From NCBI RefSeq assembly GCF_008254045.1, contig NZ_CP042425.1, forward strand, positions 3,224,001-3,288,000: 64,000 bases of DNA, in the 5' to 3' direction. The notes beneath the pieces were generated by a model. The model was not told where the DNA came from, ran no database searches, and saw only the letters and a list, made by a program, of their open reading frames with translations. Position 1 is the first letter of the stretch. Each line of letters opens with the position of its first letter. The translations under genes were made by a program, and so were the position numbers. This document shows, piece after piece, positions 25,698 through 35,227 of the stretch. The DNA is from Limnoglobus roseus (GTDB lineage Bacteria; Planctomycetota; Planctomycetia; Gemmatales; Gemmataceae).

Positions 25698-28600
25698 TTA
25701 TCCAACAATGACTGGCTTCTCAACCTGCGGCGTCGTTCCATTCAGCGACGGCACGTGTGCCGGTGGCTTCTCGTGCGGCTCGTCTTCCTTCACCGTGAAC
25801 AGCCCGCGGAACCGCTCGACCAGCACGTAGAACACCGGGACCATGACCAGCGTGACGAGCGTACTCAGCACGATGCCGCCGATGATGCCGCGGGCCATCG
25901 GGGCTCGCGTTTCGGCCCCCGGCCCCAAACCGATCGCGGCGGGAATCGCCCCGGCGACGCACGCGAGGCTCGTCATCAGGATCGGTCGGAGGCGTTCACG
26001 GCCGGCGTGGATCACCGCGTCGATCGGGGCCAACCCGGTCGCCCGCTGGCGGTTGGCCGCGTCCACGAGGATGATCGAGTTCTTCTTCACGAGGCCCATC
26101 AGCAGAATCATACCGATGAGCGACATCATGTTCAGCGTGTCGCCGGTGAGGTAGAGGGTGACGAGCGCCCCCGTCGCGGCGAACGGCAGGGCGAGTAGCA
26201 CCGTGAACGGGTGGACGAACGACGCGAACTGCACCGCGAGAATGCCGTAGACGACGAGGATGCCGAGGGCCAGCGCGAACACCAGACCGCTGATCGTCTC
26301 CTTCATCGCCGAGGCGTTGCCGAGTTCGACGGCCTCGTAGTCCTCGTTCGGCAGCACCCGCTTCGCGATCTCCTGGCAGCCGGCGACGGCCTCACCTTGC
26401 GACACGCCGGCGGCGGGCGTGGCGGTGATCTCGATAGAGCGTTGGTGTTTGAAGCGGTTCAACACCGGCAGCGTGGCTTGCGGTTGCAGGTCCACCACGT
26501 CGCGCAGCGGCACGAGGCGGTCCACGCCGACGCGGACGGGCACGCTGTCGAGGTCGGCGGGCACGTCCCGCTGGCCGGCGGCGAGCTTGATCCGCACGTC
26601 GTACCGCCGGCCGTTGTCTGTGTACTTCGCGATCTTCTGCCCGCCGACCATCAGCGACAGCGACTCCGCCACGCGGCCGACCGGGGCGTTCAGCCGGCCG
26701 AGCTTCACGCGGTTCGGGATGACCCGCTGTTCCGTCTTGCCGGGGCGGTAGTTGCAGTCCACGTCGGCCACCAAGCCGCTCGCCCGCATCTCTTCCATCA
26801 TCGTGTTCGCGAGGTGCGGCAGTTCCTTCCAGTCGCCCTTCAGCGCGAAGTCGATCGGGTCGCCGCGCTGGGCGGTGAAGCCCTCTTGCGACAGGTCGCG
26901 CATGACCACCCGCACGTCGCCGAGGCCCTGAAGTTGCGAACGGATTTCGCTCATGATCTCTTGCTGCGACTGCTCTCGCTGGTCTTTCGGCACAAGGTTC
27001 ACGAAGATGTCGGCCTCGAAAATGAGCGTGCCACTCTCGCTGCCGGCCGCCGTCAGAACGCCGGCCACGTCGTCGCGGACGAGCAGCGTTTCCTCGCACT
27101 CGCGGAGGAGGCCCTTCACCTGTTCGATGTTCGAATCGACCGGGCAGACGACGTGAACGACGAACCGACTCTGGTCCTCGCTCGGGATCAGTTCCTTGCC
27201 TAGCACGCCGGCGGCGAGCATCCACACGGCCACGCCGCCGATGGCCGCCCCGACGAGCAGCACCAGCGCCGGCACCCGCAGCGAGAACCGCAGGACGCGC
27301 AGGTAGGCGGCCGTGACCAATCGCATGAACCGATCGACCGGGTAGACCAGCACCGGCGTGAGGAAGAACTTGTCGAGGATCGCGTAGACTTGATGGCCGC
27401 GGGTCGTGAGCAGGAAGCCGATCACGAACGCGGCGGGCAGGGCGTACTCGCTGCCGAGGACGGAAAAGGCCGAGGCGAGGGGCGAGTAGTCCTTCCGCAG
27501 TTGCGGCAACTGCTCGAGAACGAGCTTCGCGGCGAAGGCGACGGCGATCAAGAACAGACCGCCGACGAGGCCGAGCGTCCACTTCCGGCGGCGCGGGATG
27601 CTGACGCAGAAGCCGTGTTTCACGTCTAGGAACAGCGAGCAGAGCATCGGTGTTAGCGTGAGTGCGGAGACGAGCGAGAGCAGCACGGCCACGCCGACGG
27701 TCACGCCGAACTGGAAAAAGAACCGGCCGACCGTCCCTGACAGGAACGCCACCGGCAGGAAGATCGCCACGATGGACAGCGTTGCCGCCACCGCCGCGAA
27801 GCTGATTTCCCGTGCACCGAGCAGGGCCGCCCGGAGTCGCGACAAGCCTTGCTCGCGGCGGCGGTAGATGTTTTCGAGGACGAGGATTGCATCGTCCACG
27901 ACCACGCCGACCGACAGCGACAGGGCGAGCAGCGTCATCAGGTTAATCGTGAACGGCGGGCGGCCGAACAGCTTCATGCCGAAGTTCACGATGAAGAACG
28001 TGCCGACGAGCGAGGTCGGGATCGACAGGCAGACGTTGACCGTTGTGCCGAGCGAGCCGAGGAACAGGAAGCAGACGAGGGCCGTCAGCAGCACGCCGAG
28101 GATCAGCGTGAGTTTCATTTCCTCGACGTTCTCGCGGACGAACACCGAGTAGTCGATGGGGACGTGCATCTCGACGCCGGCCGGCAGCATCCGCTTGAGC
28201 TTCGGCATCTCAGCCTTCACGTTCTCGCACACGGCGACGAGGTTGCCGCCGATGGCCTTCCGCACGCCGACGGCCACGGCGGGCCGGCCGTTGTACCGGG
28301 CCACGCTCCGCTCGTCTTCCGTGCCGTCCTCAATGCTCGCGACGAGGTCGCCGAGGTAAATGGCCTGATCGTTCCGCCGGGCGATGAGGATGCGTTTGAA
28401 CTCGTCGATGGAATAGGCTTCGCCCATCGCCCGCACGTTCGCCTCGATCATCCGACTGGTGATCGTGCCGGCCGGGAGTTCCTGGTGCTGCTGCTGGATC
28501 GCCGTGCGAATCTCGGCGGCGGTCAGGTTGTACGACCACATCTTCCGCGTGTCGAGCCAGATGCGGACGTTCCTGGCGCGCAGCCCGGAGAACTGCACGC

Positions 28601-29138
28601 CGCCCACGTCCTGGATCGCGGCGATGGCCTGTTTGAACTCCTTCTCCGCGAAGTCGCAAATCTTCCCGTGCGGCACGCTCGAACTGCTGAGTGTGATCCA
28701 CAACACCGGCAGGTTGTTCGGGTTCAGCTTCAGGATGACCGGCTGCTCGATCTCCCGCGGCAGCTTCCGCCGGGCGGCGCTCACCACGTTTTGCACGTCC
28801 TGCATCGCCACGTCGATGTCGCGGTCGAGGCGGAAGAAGACGTTCACTTGACTCACGCCCTGGTAGCTCTGGGACGCGACGTAGTCGACGCCCTCTACGC
28901 CGGCGACGGCGTCCTCGACCACGTCGGTCACATCCCCGTCCATCACGTCCGGCGACGCGCCTTCGAGCGCGATGATGACGCTGACGACCGGGAAATCGAC
29001 TTCCGGGAACTGGCTCACGCCCATGTCGCGGTAGCCGAGGTAGCCGAAGACGAGCATGGCCGCCGCGAGCATCACGGCGAAGACGGGGTTGCGAATGCTC
29101 AGGTCGGCAAGGCCGCGGCCGGGACGGGATTCGCGCAT
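25698..29138 (-). CDS. RND-family efflux permease (AcrB/MdtB-like)
   Basis: The product has 1146 residues. An N-terminal transmembrane helix (RNPVFAVMLAAAMLVFGYLGYRDMGVSQFPEVDFP) is followed by a porter domain with ITSRMIEANVRAMGE, a helix block with SVGVVVDDAILVLENIYRRREQG (the acidic pair of the proton relay), a second porter domain, and the C-terminal ILLMGLVKKNSIILVDAANR block. This is the full two-fold RND plan, about 100 residues longer than AcrB because of an extra segment before the second repeat. It exports hydrophobic compounds by proton antiport. No membrane-fusion or outer-membrane partner gene is adjacent. Confidence 0.93.
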   Translation of the reverse strand: MRESRPGRGLADLSIRNPVFAVMLAAAMLVFGYLGYRDMGVSQFPEVDFPVVSVIIALEGASPDVMDGDVTDVVEDAVAGVEGVDYVASQSYQGVSQVNVFFRLDRDIDVAMQDVQNVVSAARRKLPREIEQPVILKLNPNNLPVLWITLSSSSVPHGKICDFAEKEFKQAIAAIQDVGGVQFSGLRARNVRIWLDTRKMWSYNLTAAEIRTAIQQQHQELPAGTITSRMIEANVRAMGEAYSIDEFKRILIARRNDQAIYLGDLVASIEDGTEDERSVARYNGRPAVAVGVRKAIGGNLVAVCENVKAEMPKLKRMLPAGVEMHVPIDYSVFVRENVEEMKLTLILGVLLTALVCFLFLGSLGTTVNVCLSIPTSLVGTFFIVNFGMKLFGRPPFTINLMTLLALSLSVGVVVDDAILVLENIYRRREQGLSRLRAALLGAREISFAAVAATLSIVAIFLPVAFLSGTVGRFFFQFGVTVGVAVLLSLVSALTLTPMLCSLFLDVKHGFCVSIPRRRKWTLGLVGGLFLIAVAFAAKLVLEQLPQLRKDYSPLASAFSVLGSEYALPAAFVIGFLLTTRGHQVYAILDKFFLTPVLVYPVDRFMRLVTAAYLRVLRFSLRVPALVLLVGAAIGGVAVWMLAAGVLGKELIPSEDQSRFVVHVVCPVDSNIEQVKGLLRECEETLLVRDDVAGVLTAAGSESGTLIFEADIFVNLVPKDQREQSQQEIMSEIRSQLQGLGDVRVVMRDLSQEGFTAQRGDPIDFALKGDWKELPHLANTMMEEMRASGLVADVDCNYRPGKTEQRVIPNRVKLGRLNAPVGRVAESLSLMVGGQKIAKYTDNGRRYDVRIKLAAGQRDVPADLDSVPVRVGVDRLVPLRDVVDLQPQATLPVLNRFKHQRSIEITATPAAGVSQGEAVAGCQEIAKRVLPNEDYEAVELGNASAMKETISGLVFALALGILVVYGILAVQFASFVHPFTVLLALPFAATGALVTLYLTGDTLNMMSLIGMILLMGLVKKNSIILVDAANRQRATGLAPIDAVIHAGRERLRPILMTSLACVAGAIPAAIGLGPGAETRAPMARGIIGGIVLSTLVTLVMVPVFYVLVERFRGLFTVKEDEPHEKPPAHVPSLNGTTPQVEKPVIVG

Positions 29139-29174
29139 GGTGGGAGGGGCCTGGTGGGGAGGGCCAGGGCCATT

Positions 29175-30797
29175 CTAATCGGAACCCTCACGAACGGCGT
29201 CGGCCTTTCGCCGCCAAACTTCGATCTCGTCGAACGCCGTCACCCGTTCGTACTTCTCCCGCAGCATCCGGGGCACACGCTCCCAGGTGGGCACTTCCTC
29301 CCACTCTCGTGGCCGCCAGACCACGAGCGATTCCGGCGAGGCGAGCAGTTCCTTCGCGAACCCGTCGAGGTCGTCGCGGCCGACGATGATGACCCACATC
29401 ATCGACTCGGCGTGCAGCGGCGTGCGGCGGCCCGAATCGCCGTTCACGGCTGCCGGCGACAACAGCAGGTTGGCCACCGGCGTGTCGGGCGAGGTTTGCG
29501 TCCGCAGGTACTCGGTCAGCCGGCGATAGCACGCCCACGGGTAAACGTGCTGGTTCGGAATGCCCCGCCGCGTGTACCCGGACGGCACGTAACTCTCGGA
29601 CGCCCGCCCGGTCACGGCCCGCCAAGTTCGGCCGAGGTGGGTGACTTCACAAAAGTTCGGTCGCCAATCGACGGAACTTCCGATCATCGCCAGTACGGCC
29701 ACCAGCCGCACCGTCGCGGACGTCGGCGAGCGGAGCAGGCCGGCGACGACGGCCATGCCGAAGGCGGCGAGTGCGACATGGTACGGCTGGACGAGGTAGC
29801 GGTGCGGGAACGGGCTGAGCGGTTTATAGAACCACGCCCCCGCCAGCGCGGCCACGGGCCACACGAGCAAGGACAACGGCACTGCCGGTCGGCCGCGCAG
29901 CCACAGAAATGCGTACCCCGCGACGAGTGCGAGCACCCCGCCGACGACGGCTTGTTCCTGGTAGATTTCGAGCCGGTCCACGCCGGGGTGGCGGTAGATG
30001 CCGCCCTCGCCGATGCGGCCCATCTCGCGGACGAAGTCCGGGATCAAGCCGTGCGCGACCAGCGGTAGGAACAGCAGGCCGACGAACGCCGCCCCGCACA
30101 TGAGCCAGAGGCCGAAGCTACGAACTCCGCCCGCGAACCAAACGGCCACCGCGACGGCGGGCATCAACAGCACCGCCTGCGGCCGCGACACGAGCGCGAA
30201 GGCGCACAGGGCGGCACAGGCGACCAGCGACCACCGCGGCCGCGTTCGCCCGGCCACGGCCAACAGGCCGAGCAGCACGAAGGAGGCCGCCTGCCAGTCG
30301 CGTTGGGCCGCGAGGGAGAAATCGAGCGTGGCGTGGTAGCTCACCAGCACCGCGGCCGCCAGCGTGCCGGGCAAGTACCACCCCAGCCGCACCCGCGACC
30401 ACGCGACGCAGCTTCCGGCCAGGCCGAACAGCAGGACGGCGTCGAAGGCGTAGACCACCTGCGAATGGCCCCAGCCGAAGAGGTGGCCGAACAGCCACGC
30501 TTGATAGATCGGGCCGGGGAAGTTGGTCGTCGGTAGGTCGCGGTACGGCAATCGGCCGTCCGACCACCCGCGGGCGAGCGTGGCGAAAACGTCGTGGTCG
30601 GCCCACATCGGCCACGTCAGGTAGCCCGGCAGCCACGTGACGAACACGCCGAGGGTGTACAACGCCAGAAGGACTGTCAACGGCCCGGCCAGCAATCGCT
30701 CGGCGACAGCGTCGAGCGTTGACCGAGAGGGGTCCGTGTTCGGGCGAATGAAAAGGACTGCCGAGCGGACCCGCGGCAGCAGTTGAGTGGTGAACAT
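29175..30797 (-). CDS. GT-C-like polytopic membrane protein (possible glycosyltransferase)
   Basis: The product has 540 residues with about ten transmembrane helices. The first extracytoplasmic loop has an acidic pair in YLTWPMWADHDVFATLARGWSDGRLPYRDLPTTNFPGPIY. This layout (acidic loop, PYRD, NFPG) is typical of GT39/DUF2029-type lipid-linked sugar transferases. The last 140 residues form a soluble domain (LRTQTSPDTPVANLLLSPAAVNGDSGRRTPLHAESMMWV). The sugar donor and acceptor are unknown. The gene lies 36 bp before the RND gene start on the same strand. Confidence 0.65.
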   Translation of the reverse strand: MFTTQLLPRVRSAVLFIRPNTDPSRSTLDAVAERLLAGPLTVLLALYTLGVFVTWLPGYLTWPMWADHDVFATLARGWSDGRLPYRDLPTTNFPGPIYQAWLFGHLFGWGHSQVVYAFDAVLLFGLAGSCVAWSRVRLGWYLPGTLAAAVLVSYHATLDFSLAAQRDWQAASFVLLGLLAVAGRTRPRWSLVACAALCAFALVSRPQAVLLMPAVAVAVWFAGGVRSFGLWLMCGAAFVGLLFLPLVAHGLIPDFVREMGRIGEGGIYRHPGVDRLEIYQEQAVVGGVLALVAGYAFLWLRGRPAVPLSLLVWPVAALAGAWFYKPLSPFPHRYLVQPYHVALAAFGMAVVAGLLRSPTSATVRLVAVLAMIGSSVDWRPNFCEVTHLGRTWRAVTGRASESYVPSGYTRRGIPNQHVYPWACYRRLTEYLRTQTSPDTPVANLLLSPAAVNGDSGRRTPLHAESMMWVIIVGRDDLDGFAKELLASPESLVVWRPREWEEVPTWERVPRMLREKYERVTAFDEIEVWRRKADAVREGSD

Positions 30798-30852
30798 GAC
30801 CCGAATTGTTACACTGCCGACCGCGACCGGGGCAACAGCAATTTGCCTTCTG

Positions 30853-30927
30853 GCGAGCGGGTGGCGTCAGCCCTCTGATTCTGCGCACGGCGGGGAGAGA
30901 ATCAGGGGGCTGACGCCCCCCGTTCGC
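30853..30927. repeat. Imperfect 28-bp inverted repeat overlapping a gene end
   Basis: Arms 30853-30880 and 30900-30927 pair with three non-Watson-Crick positions around a 19-base loop. The right arm contains the stop codon and last codons (encoding RGASAP) of the WD40 gene. It may act as terminator for that gene, and it looks like an inserted palindromic element that now supplies the C-terminus. Confidence 0.6.
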
Positions 30928-33493
30928 CCAATCTCAGCAGCGACCACTTCGCGTCCTGCACGACGAGGCTTTCGGGTGGGCCGGTCGCGATCGTCTTCAG
31001 CACGCCGACCGCCTCCGGCGAGCCGACCAGTTCGAGCAAGTGGACCGCCCGCAACGGCCGCACGTCCCGGCGGGCGAGCAGTTTTTCCAGTCGGTTGCGG
31101 GCCTCGACCGATTCGGTCTTGTCGAGCATGGTCCGCATCGCCGCCTCGGCCCGCCAGCCGGCCTTCGCCAGTGCCTTTGTCGCCGCTTCCCGAGAGGTGA
31201 AGGCCGGGGCGTCGAGGTCCGCCAGCCAGCGATCGTGGTTGGCGTAGTCGGCGGCCGTGGCCAGCTGCGTGACCTCCCGCGCGAACGCGACGGCTTCGGG
31301 CGGCCGCGTCGCCAGTTGATACAGGGCTTTCCGGGCCGGCGCGGGCTTGTCGCCGATCTCCCGTCGGAGTTTGTCCACGTCCTCGGGCCGCGCGACGGCC
31401 AGCCGCCCCCACGCCCCGCCGGTCGTGTCGTGGCCCGACACCTGCGAGTGCTGTTCGTCGCCGCCGCGGGAGTAGAACAGCGTTCGGCCGTCGGGGGAGA
31501 ACGTCAGGGCGACGATTTCCGGGCCGCCGGGCATCTGGAAGAGTTCCTGGCCGGAATACGTCTCGAACGCATGGATGGTGCCGCCCTGACCGGCCACCGC
31601 CAGCGTTCGCCCGTCGCGGGAGTAGGAAACCTTCGGCCCCTCACCACCGAACGGGAGTGTATGACCGCCCTCGCAGGTGCTGATCAGTCTTCCGTCACGG
31701 GCCGAGTGGACGTGGAACTCCGGGGACTGGTTGGAGGGTGAAGTTGGCCGGCCGACGAACCCCGTCTCGCTCACCGTGGGCGTCACCCCGTCCGAGTTCT
31801 CGAAGACCAGCCGGTCGCTTTTCTGGTCCAGGTCGCGGAACCGGATGGCGTGCTTCTTGCCTTCAAAAACCAGCCCCGAGTCCGCGGTGAACCGCACCGG
31901 CTCGCCCGGCACCCGGTCGATCTCGCGGCCGGTGGCCAGGTCCCACACGCTCGCCTCCTTCCGTCCCTCGACGGCCACGCGGGCGCCGCCTCGCGAAATG
32001 ACCGCCTTCGCCGCCCGCGGGACCGGCGGTTTCTCCCAGATCGCTTTGCCCGTGGCGGGGTCCAACAGCGTCGGCTTGCCGTCGAGGATGGCGAAGAGGC
32101 CGTGTCGGGTGAAGGCGGCCGTGGAAACGTCGCCGGCCGGGGCGGGAATCTCCCGCAACAGGCCGAGCGTCTGGGCGTCCCAGATGCGGATCGGTGTCTC
32201 CGTCCCGGAGGCCTCGTTGGTCGTGAGCAACTTCGTGCCGTCGGGGGAGAACTGCACGCGCACGCGGCCCGGTACGATCCGCTCGCCCTTCGGCCGGAGG
32301 AACAGAGACTTGAGTTCGCCGAGGTTCTTGCCGGTCGTCGTGTCCCACAGGTAGACCATCGGCCGGCCGTACATCGCCGTTGCGGCCCGCGTGCCGTCGG
32401 GCGAGAAGGCGATGTCCCACACCGCCGACGAGTGGCCGAGCAGCGCAGTGGGCTGCCGGCCGGTCGCGAGTTCGTACACCATCGGCCGGCTGGGGTACGC
32501 CACGGCGACGTACTTGCCGTCCGGCGAAATCTGGACGTTGCCGACCCAGCCCCAGCCCGGCTCGACGGCGAACGTCGTCGCGCCGGTCGTCGTGTTCCAC
32601 CCGCGGAGGTACGCCCCGTCGCCGGCCACTAGTGTCGTACCGTCGGGCGTGAACCGGAGGCGGTACGGGGCCTCGGAGAACCACTCGACCGCCTCCACCG
32701 CCCGGAGCATCTTGCGGGCCTTCACGTCCCACAGTTCGATGGGGCCGGGCCGCTTGCCGTCGTCGGTTTCGCGGGCCGACGCCGTCGCCAGGGTCGTGCC
32801 GTCGGAATTGAGTGCGACCGCCGTGTACGCAGTGTCCTTCGGCGGGTCGAGCTTCCAGACGCCGGCCGCCGTTTGCACCGCAACGCGGTCGTCGCCGAGC
32901 AGGGCGAAGACGCTCGCCCCGGCCGCCTTCGCGAACCGCCGCACGTCAGTCACGCCCTCCACGCGAACGCCCGGCAATTTGTCGTCGAGCCAGATGATGT
33001 TCGTTCCGCGGGTTCCCACGGTGGCGATGCACGTGCAGTCGTCGGACGGCAGGATCGTGTCGGACTTGCTGAACTCCCGCGAACGAAGTTCGGAGCCGCC
33101 CTTCAAGTCCACAACCCGGACCTTCCCGTTGCGGTCCTCGGAGCGGCCCATGCAGAGGATCGTCTGCCCGTCGGGACCGGGGTAGAGGGTGTCGTTGGAG
33201 TTCAGGCTGCCGGATTTGAATTCGCTGCTCTGGCCCGTGGAAATCTCCCAGCGGTGCCAGCGCTGGTTCGTGAACACGTTCACCATCCGCCCGTCGGCCG
33301 TAAAGCCTACGGCCTTGCAGGTGTCACCGTTGACCGCCATCGCCGTCGAGCCGAGCGTGACGACCGGCCCCATCGGCTTGTCGGCTTCCAGTTCGTCTAG
33401 CGGTTGCTGGACCCGTCGAGCCCGAACCGCTTGTGCGACCACGGGTCCGCACGTGACGAACAGCAACACCGCTAACACGATTCGACCCGCCAC
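30902..33493 (-). CDS. Exported WD40-repeat protein with HEAT-like C-terminus
   Basis: The product has 863 residues with a GTG start after a perfect GGGGAGG, and a signal peptide (GRIVLAVLLFVTCGPVVAQA). Many WD40 blades follow, recognisable by FSPDGT..., AVWDIAFSPDGTRAATA, IRIWDAQTLGLLREI and VALTFSPDGRTLFYSRGGDE. Residues about 700-860 are helical and share the motif WLADLDAPAFTSREAATKALAKAG...RNRLEKLLARRD with other Gemmata proteins, including the one at 671-1897. Such proteins are scaffolds of unknown partners. The last residues are encoded by an inverted repeat. Confidence 0.88.
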   Translation of the reverse strand: MAGRIVLAVLLFVTCGPVVAQAVRARRVQQPLDELEADKPMGPVVTLGSTAMAVNGDTCKAVGFTADGRMVNVFTNQRWHRWEISTGQSSEFKSGSLNSNDTLYPGPDGQTILCMGRSEDRNGKVRVVDLKGGSELRSREFSKSDTILPSDDCTCIATVGTRGTNIIWLDDKLPGVRVEGVTDVRRFAKAAGASVFALLGDDRVAVQTAAGVWKLDPPKDTAYTAVALNSDGTTLATASARETDDGKRPGPIELWDVKARKMLRAVEAVEWFSEAPYRLRFTPDGTTLVAGDGAYLRGWNTTTGATTFAVEPGWGWVGNVQISPDGKYVAVAYPSRPMVYELATGRQPTALLGHSSAVWDIAFSPDGTRAATAMYGRPMVYLWDTTTGKNLGELKSLFLRPKGERIVPGRVRVQFSPDGTKLLTTNEASGTETPIRIWDAQTLGLLREIPAPAGDVSTAAFTRHGLFAILDGKPTLLDPATGKAIWEKPPVPRAAKAVISRGGARVAVEGRKEASVWDLATGREIDRVPGEPVRFTADSGLVFEGKKHAIRFRDLDQKSDRLVFENSDGVTPTVSETGFVGRPTSPSNQSPEFHVHSARDGRLISTCEGGHTLPFGGEGPKVSYSRDGRTLAVAGQGGTIHAFETYSGQELFQMPGGPEIVALTFSPDGRTLFYSRGGDEQHSQVSGHDTTGGAWGRLAVARPEDVDKLRREIGDKPAPARKALYQLATRPPEAVAFAREVTQLATAADYANHDRWLADLDAPAFTSREAATKALAKAGWRAEAAMRTMLDKTESVEARNRLEKLLARRDVRPLRAVHLLELVGSPEAVGVLKTIATGPPESLVVQDAKWSLLRLGERGASAP

Positions 33494-33515
33494 GGCGATC
33501 CTCCCCGAACCGCAG

Positions 33516-33839
33516 TTACACGAACTCGAACAGTCCCACGCGGTAGCCGTCCGCGTCCCGCACGAACGCTTCGCGGTAGCCTTCCTGACTCACGACGACG
33601 GGCCCGTCGGGCACGACGCCGCGGGCCGAGAGGCGAGACAGTTCACGGTCGAGGCTCTGCACGCGGAAGTGCAGCGTCACGCCGCCACCGACTTCGCCCG
33701 CCTTCAACGCGAGCCGGCTGCCGTCGCCTTCCAGCAGCGCGAACCCGTTCGCCTCGTCGAGCAACTTCACCGCGAGGCCGAGAACGTCACGATACCACGC
33801 CAGGGAGGTAGCGAGGTTCCGCACTGCGAGTTCGGCCAT
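33516..33839 (-). CDS. VOC-superfamily (glyoxalase-like) protein
   Basis: The product has 107 residues and is one VOC unit: AELAVRNLATSLAWYRDVLGLAVKLLDEANGFALLEGDGSRLALK, then VTLHFRVQSLDRELSRLSARG and AFVRDADGYRVGLFEF at the end. The position of the metal Glu in DADGYRVGLFEF is kept. The reaction is unknown; the superfamily covers isomerases, dioxygenases and resistance proteins. A GTG at 33851 overlaps the stop of the ABC permease gene (GTGA), so translation may begin there by coupling; the ATG at 33839 gives a minimal domain. Confidence 0.8.
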   Translation of the reverse strand: MAELAVRNLATSLAWYRDVLGLAVKLLDEANGFALLEGDGSRLALKAGEVGGGVTLHFRVQSLDRELSRLSARGVVPDGPVVVSQEGYREAFVRDADGYRVGLFEFV

Positions 33840-33847
33840 GAACAGCG

Positions 33848-35152
33848 TCACGAGAACAGCCGGAACAGCTTCCCGCCCTTGTCGCCGCCGACCTCGCGGA
33901 AGAGCACGTCCTCGCGGCGGAACTGCCGCACCGCGGTGTACAGCGCGGCGACCACGCACACGCACAGACTGCCGAGGACGGGGCCGAACATCCCCCACGG
34001 GATCGGGTCGGCCGACACCGCGAGGAGCTTCTGCTGCATGAGCATCGCCCCCGTGACGGGGATCAGGGCGTTCCCGAAGTCGAGTTCCTTGCCCGGCATC
34101 ATGCTCCACAGGGCCAGTGGCATCGCGACCAGGATGAGCGGGACGAGGTAGTACTGCCCCTCCTTCGTGCTCCGGGCGAACACGCCCAGCGACAGGCAGA
34201 TCGCGCTGAACAGCATCGCCAGCGGGAAGCCGAGGACCACGCAGCCGATCAGGCCGGGCTTGTTAATGATCGGGTAGCCGAGGACGAACTCCACGACGGT
34301 ACACGCGGCCGTCAGCCAGATGACGTTCCACACGACCGACCCGAACGAGAAGACCGTGACGGCGAAGAACTTGCCGTACACGATCTCGCTGCGGTCGGCC
34401 GGGCTGATGAGCAGCGTTTCCATCGTCCCACGCTCCTTCTCGCCGGCCGTCAGGTCGACGGCCGGTTGAATCGCGCCGGCCAACAGCCACATCATCAGCA
34501 AGAAGGGCAGGGCACGGGACAGGCCGTCGCGGATCGCGTCGGCGGCCTGCTTCAACTTCGGCTTCGACGTGATCGGGTCGATCAGGTCGAACACCTGATC
34601 GTAGTCGGTGGGCAACCCAGCCTTCGTGAACCGCTCCTGGAGAATCCGGTCTTTCCAGGCGAGGACGATGCTCCGCAGGCGGCGGGAGGCCAGCTTCGAT
34701 TTCTCGTCGCCGTCGCGGTGTTCGATGATGACCTTCGGCTTCCGGCCGGCGGCGACCTCGGCGGCGAAGCCCTCCGGCACTTTCAGAAGCACGTCGACCT
34801 TCTTGTCCCGGAGGTCCGCGTCCGGGTCGTCCGACACTTCCACCACGCGGATCGGCGGGAGTTCCCACTGTGCGTCGTCGCCGACCGGCCCCTCGGCCCG
34901 GTCGGCCGGCCGTTTTTCCTCGACGAACTGATCGTCCTGGGTCAGCAGGGGCGTCGGGGGCAGCCGGTCCTTCCCCACGATCCCCACGAGGAATTTCTGC
35001 TCGGCGGCCAGCTTGGCCATGGCGAACGTGGCGAGGCCCAGGAACGGGTACAGCACGACCGGCGTCACGAGCAGGAGCAGCACGCTCCGGCGGTCGCGGA
35101 GCAGGTCGCGCAGCTCGCGGAAGGCAATCAGTCGCAGCACCGGCAGTCGCAT
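33848..35152 (-). CDS. ABC-2-type transporter permease (NatB-like)
   Basis: The product has 434 residues. The N-terminus is AFRELRDLLRDRRSVLLLLVTPVVLYPFLG (first membrane helix). A large extracytoplasmic loop (about residues 50-235) follows, then five or six helices with the signature TAGEKERGTMETLLISPADRSEIVYGKF. This is the plan of NatB and related ABC-2 permeases with a long first loop. No ATP-binding subunit gene lies beside it. The VOC gene follows with a stop/start overlap. Confidence 0.87.
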   Translation of the reverse strand: MRLPVLRLIAFRELRDLLRDRRSVLLLLVTPVVLYPFLGLATFAMAKLAAEQKFLVGIVGKDRLPPTPLLTQDDQFVEEKRPADRAEGPVGDDAQWELPPIRVVEVSDDPDADLRDKKVDVLLKVPEGFAAEVAAGRKPKVIIEHRDGDEKSKLASRRLRSIVLAWKDRILQERFTKAGLPTDYDQVFDLIDPITSKPKLKQAADAIRDGLSRALPFLLMMWLLAGAIQPAVDLTAGEKERGTMETLLISPADRSEIVYGKFFAVTVFSFGSVVWNVIWLTAACTVVEFVLGYPIINKPGLIGCVVLGFPLAMLFSAICLSLGVFARSTKEGQYYLVPLILVAMPLALWSMMPGKELDFGNALIPVTGAMLMQQKLLAVSADPIPWGMFGPVLGSLCVCVVAALYTAVRQFRREDVLFREVGGDKGGKLFRLFS

Positions 35153-35227
35153 GGGGTGGCCCAGAAGAGGTCGGTCCCCCTGTTGTATCTGAGCGGCCGG
35201 CCGCAGGCGTCGATATACTGCCCACCG

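Noticed and set aside
27849-30068. 739-codon open frame on the plus strand
   Set aside because: It lies antisense to the RND permease and the GT-C-like gene; composition is biased to His/Asp/Arg/Val and there are no domains.
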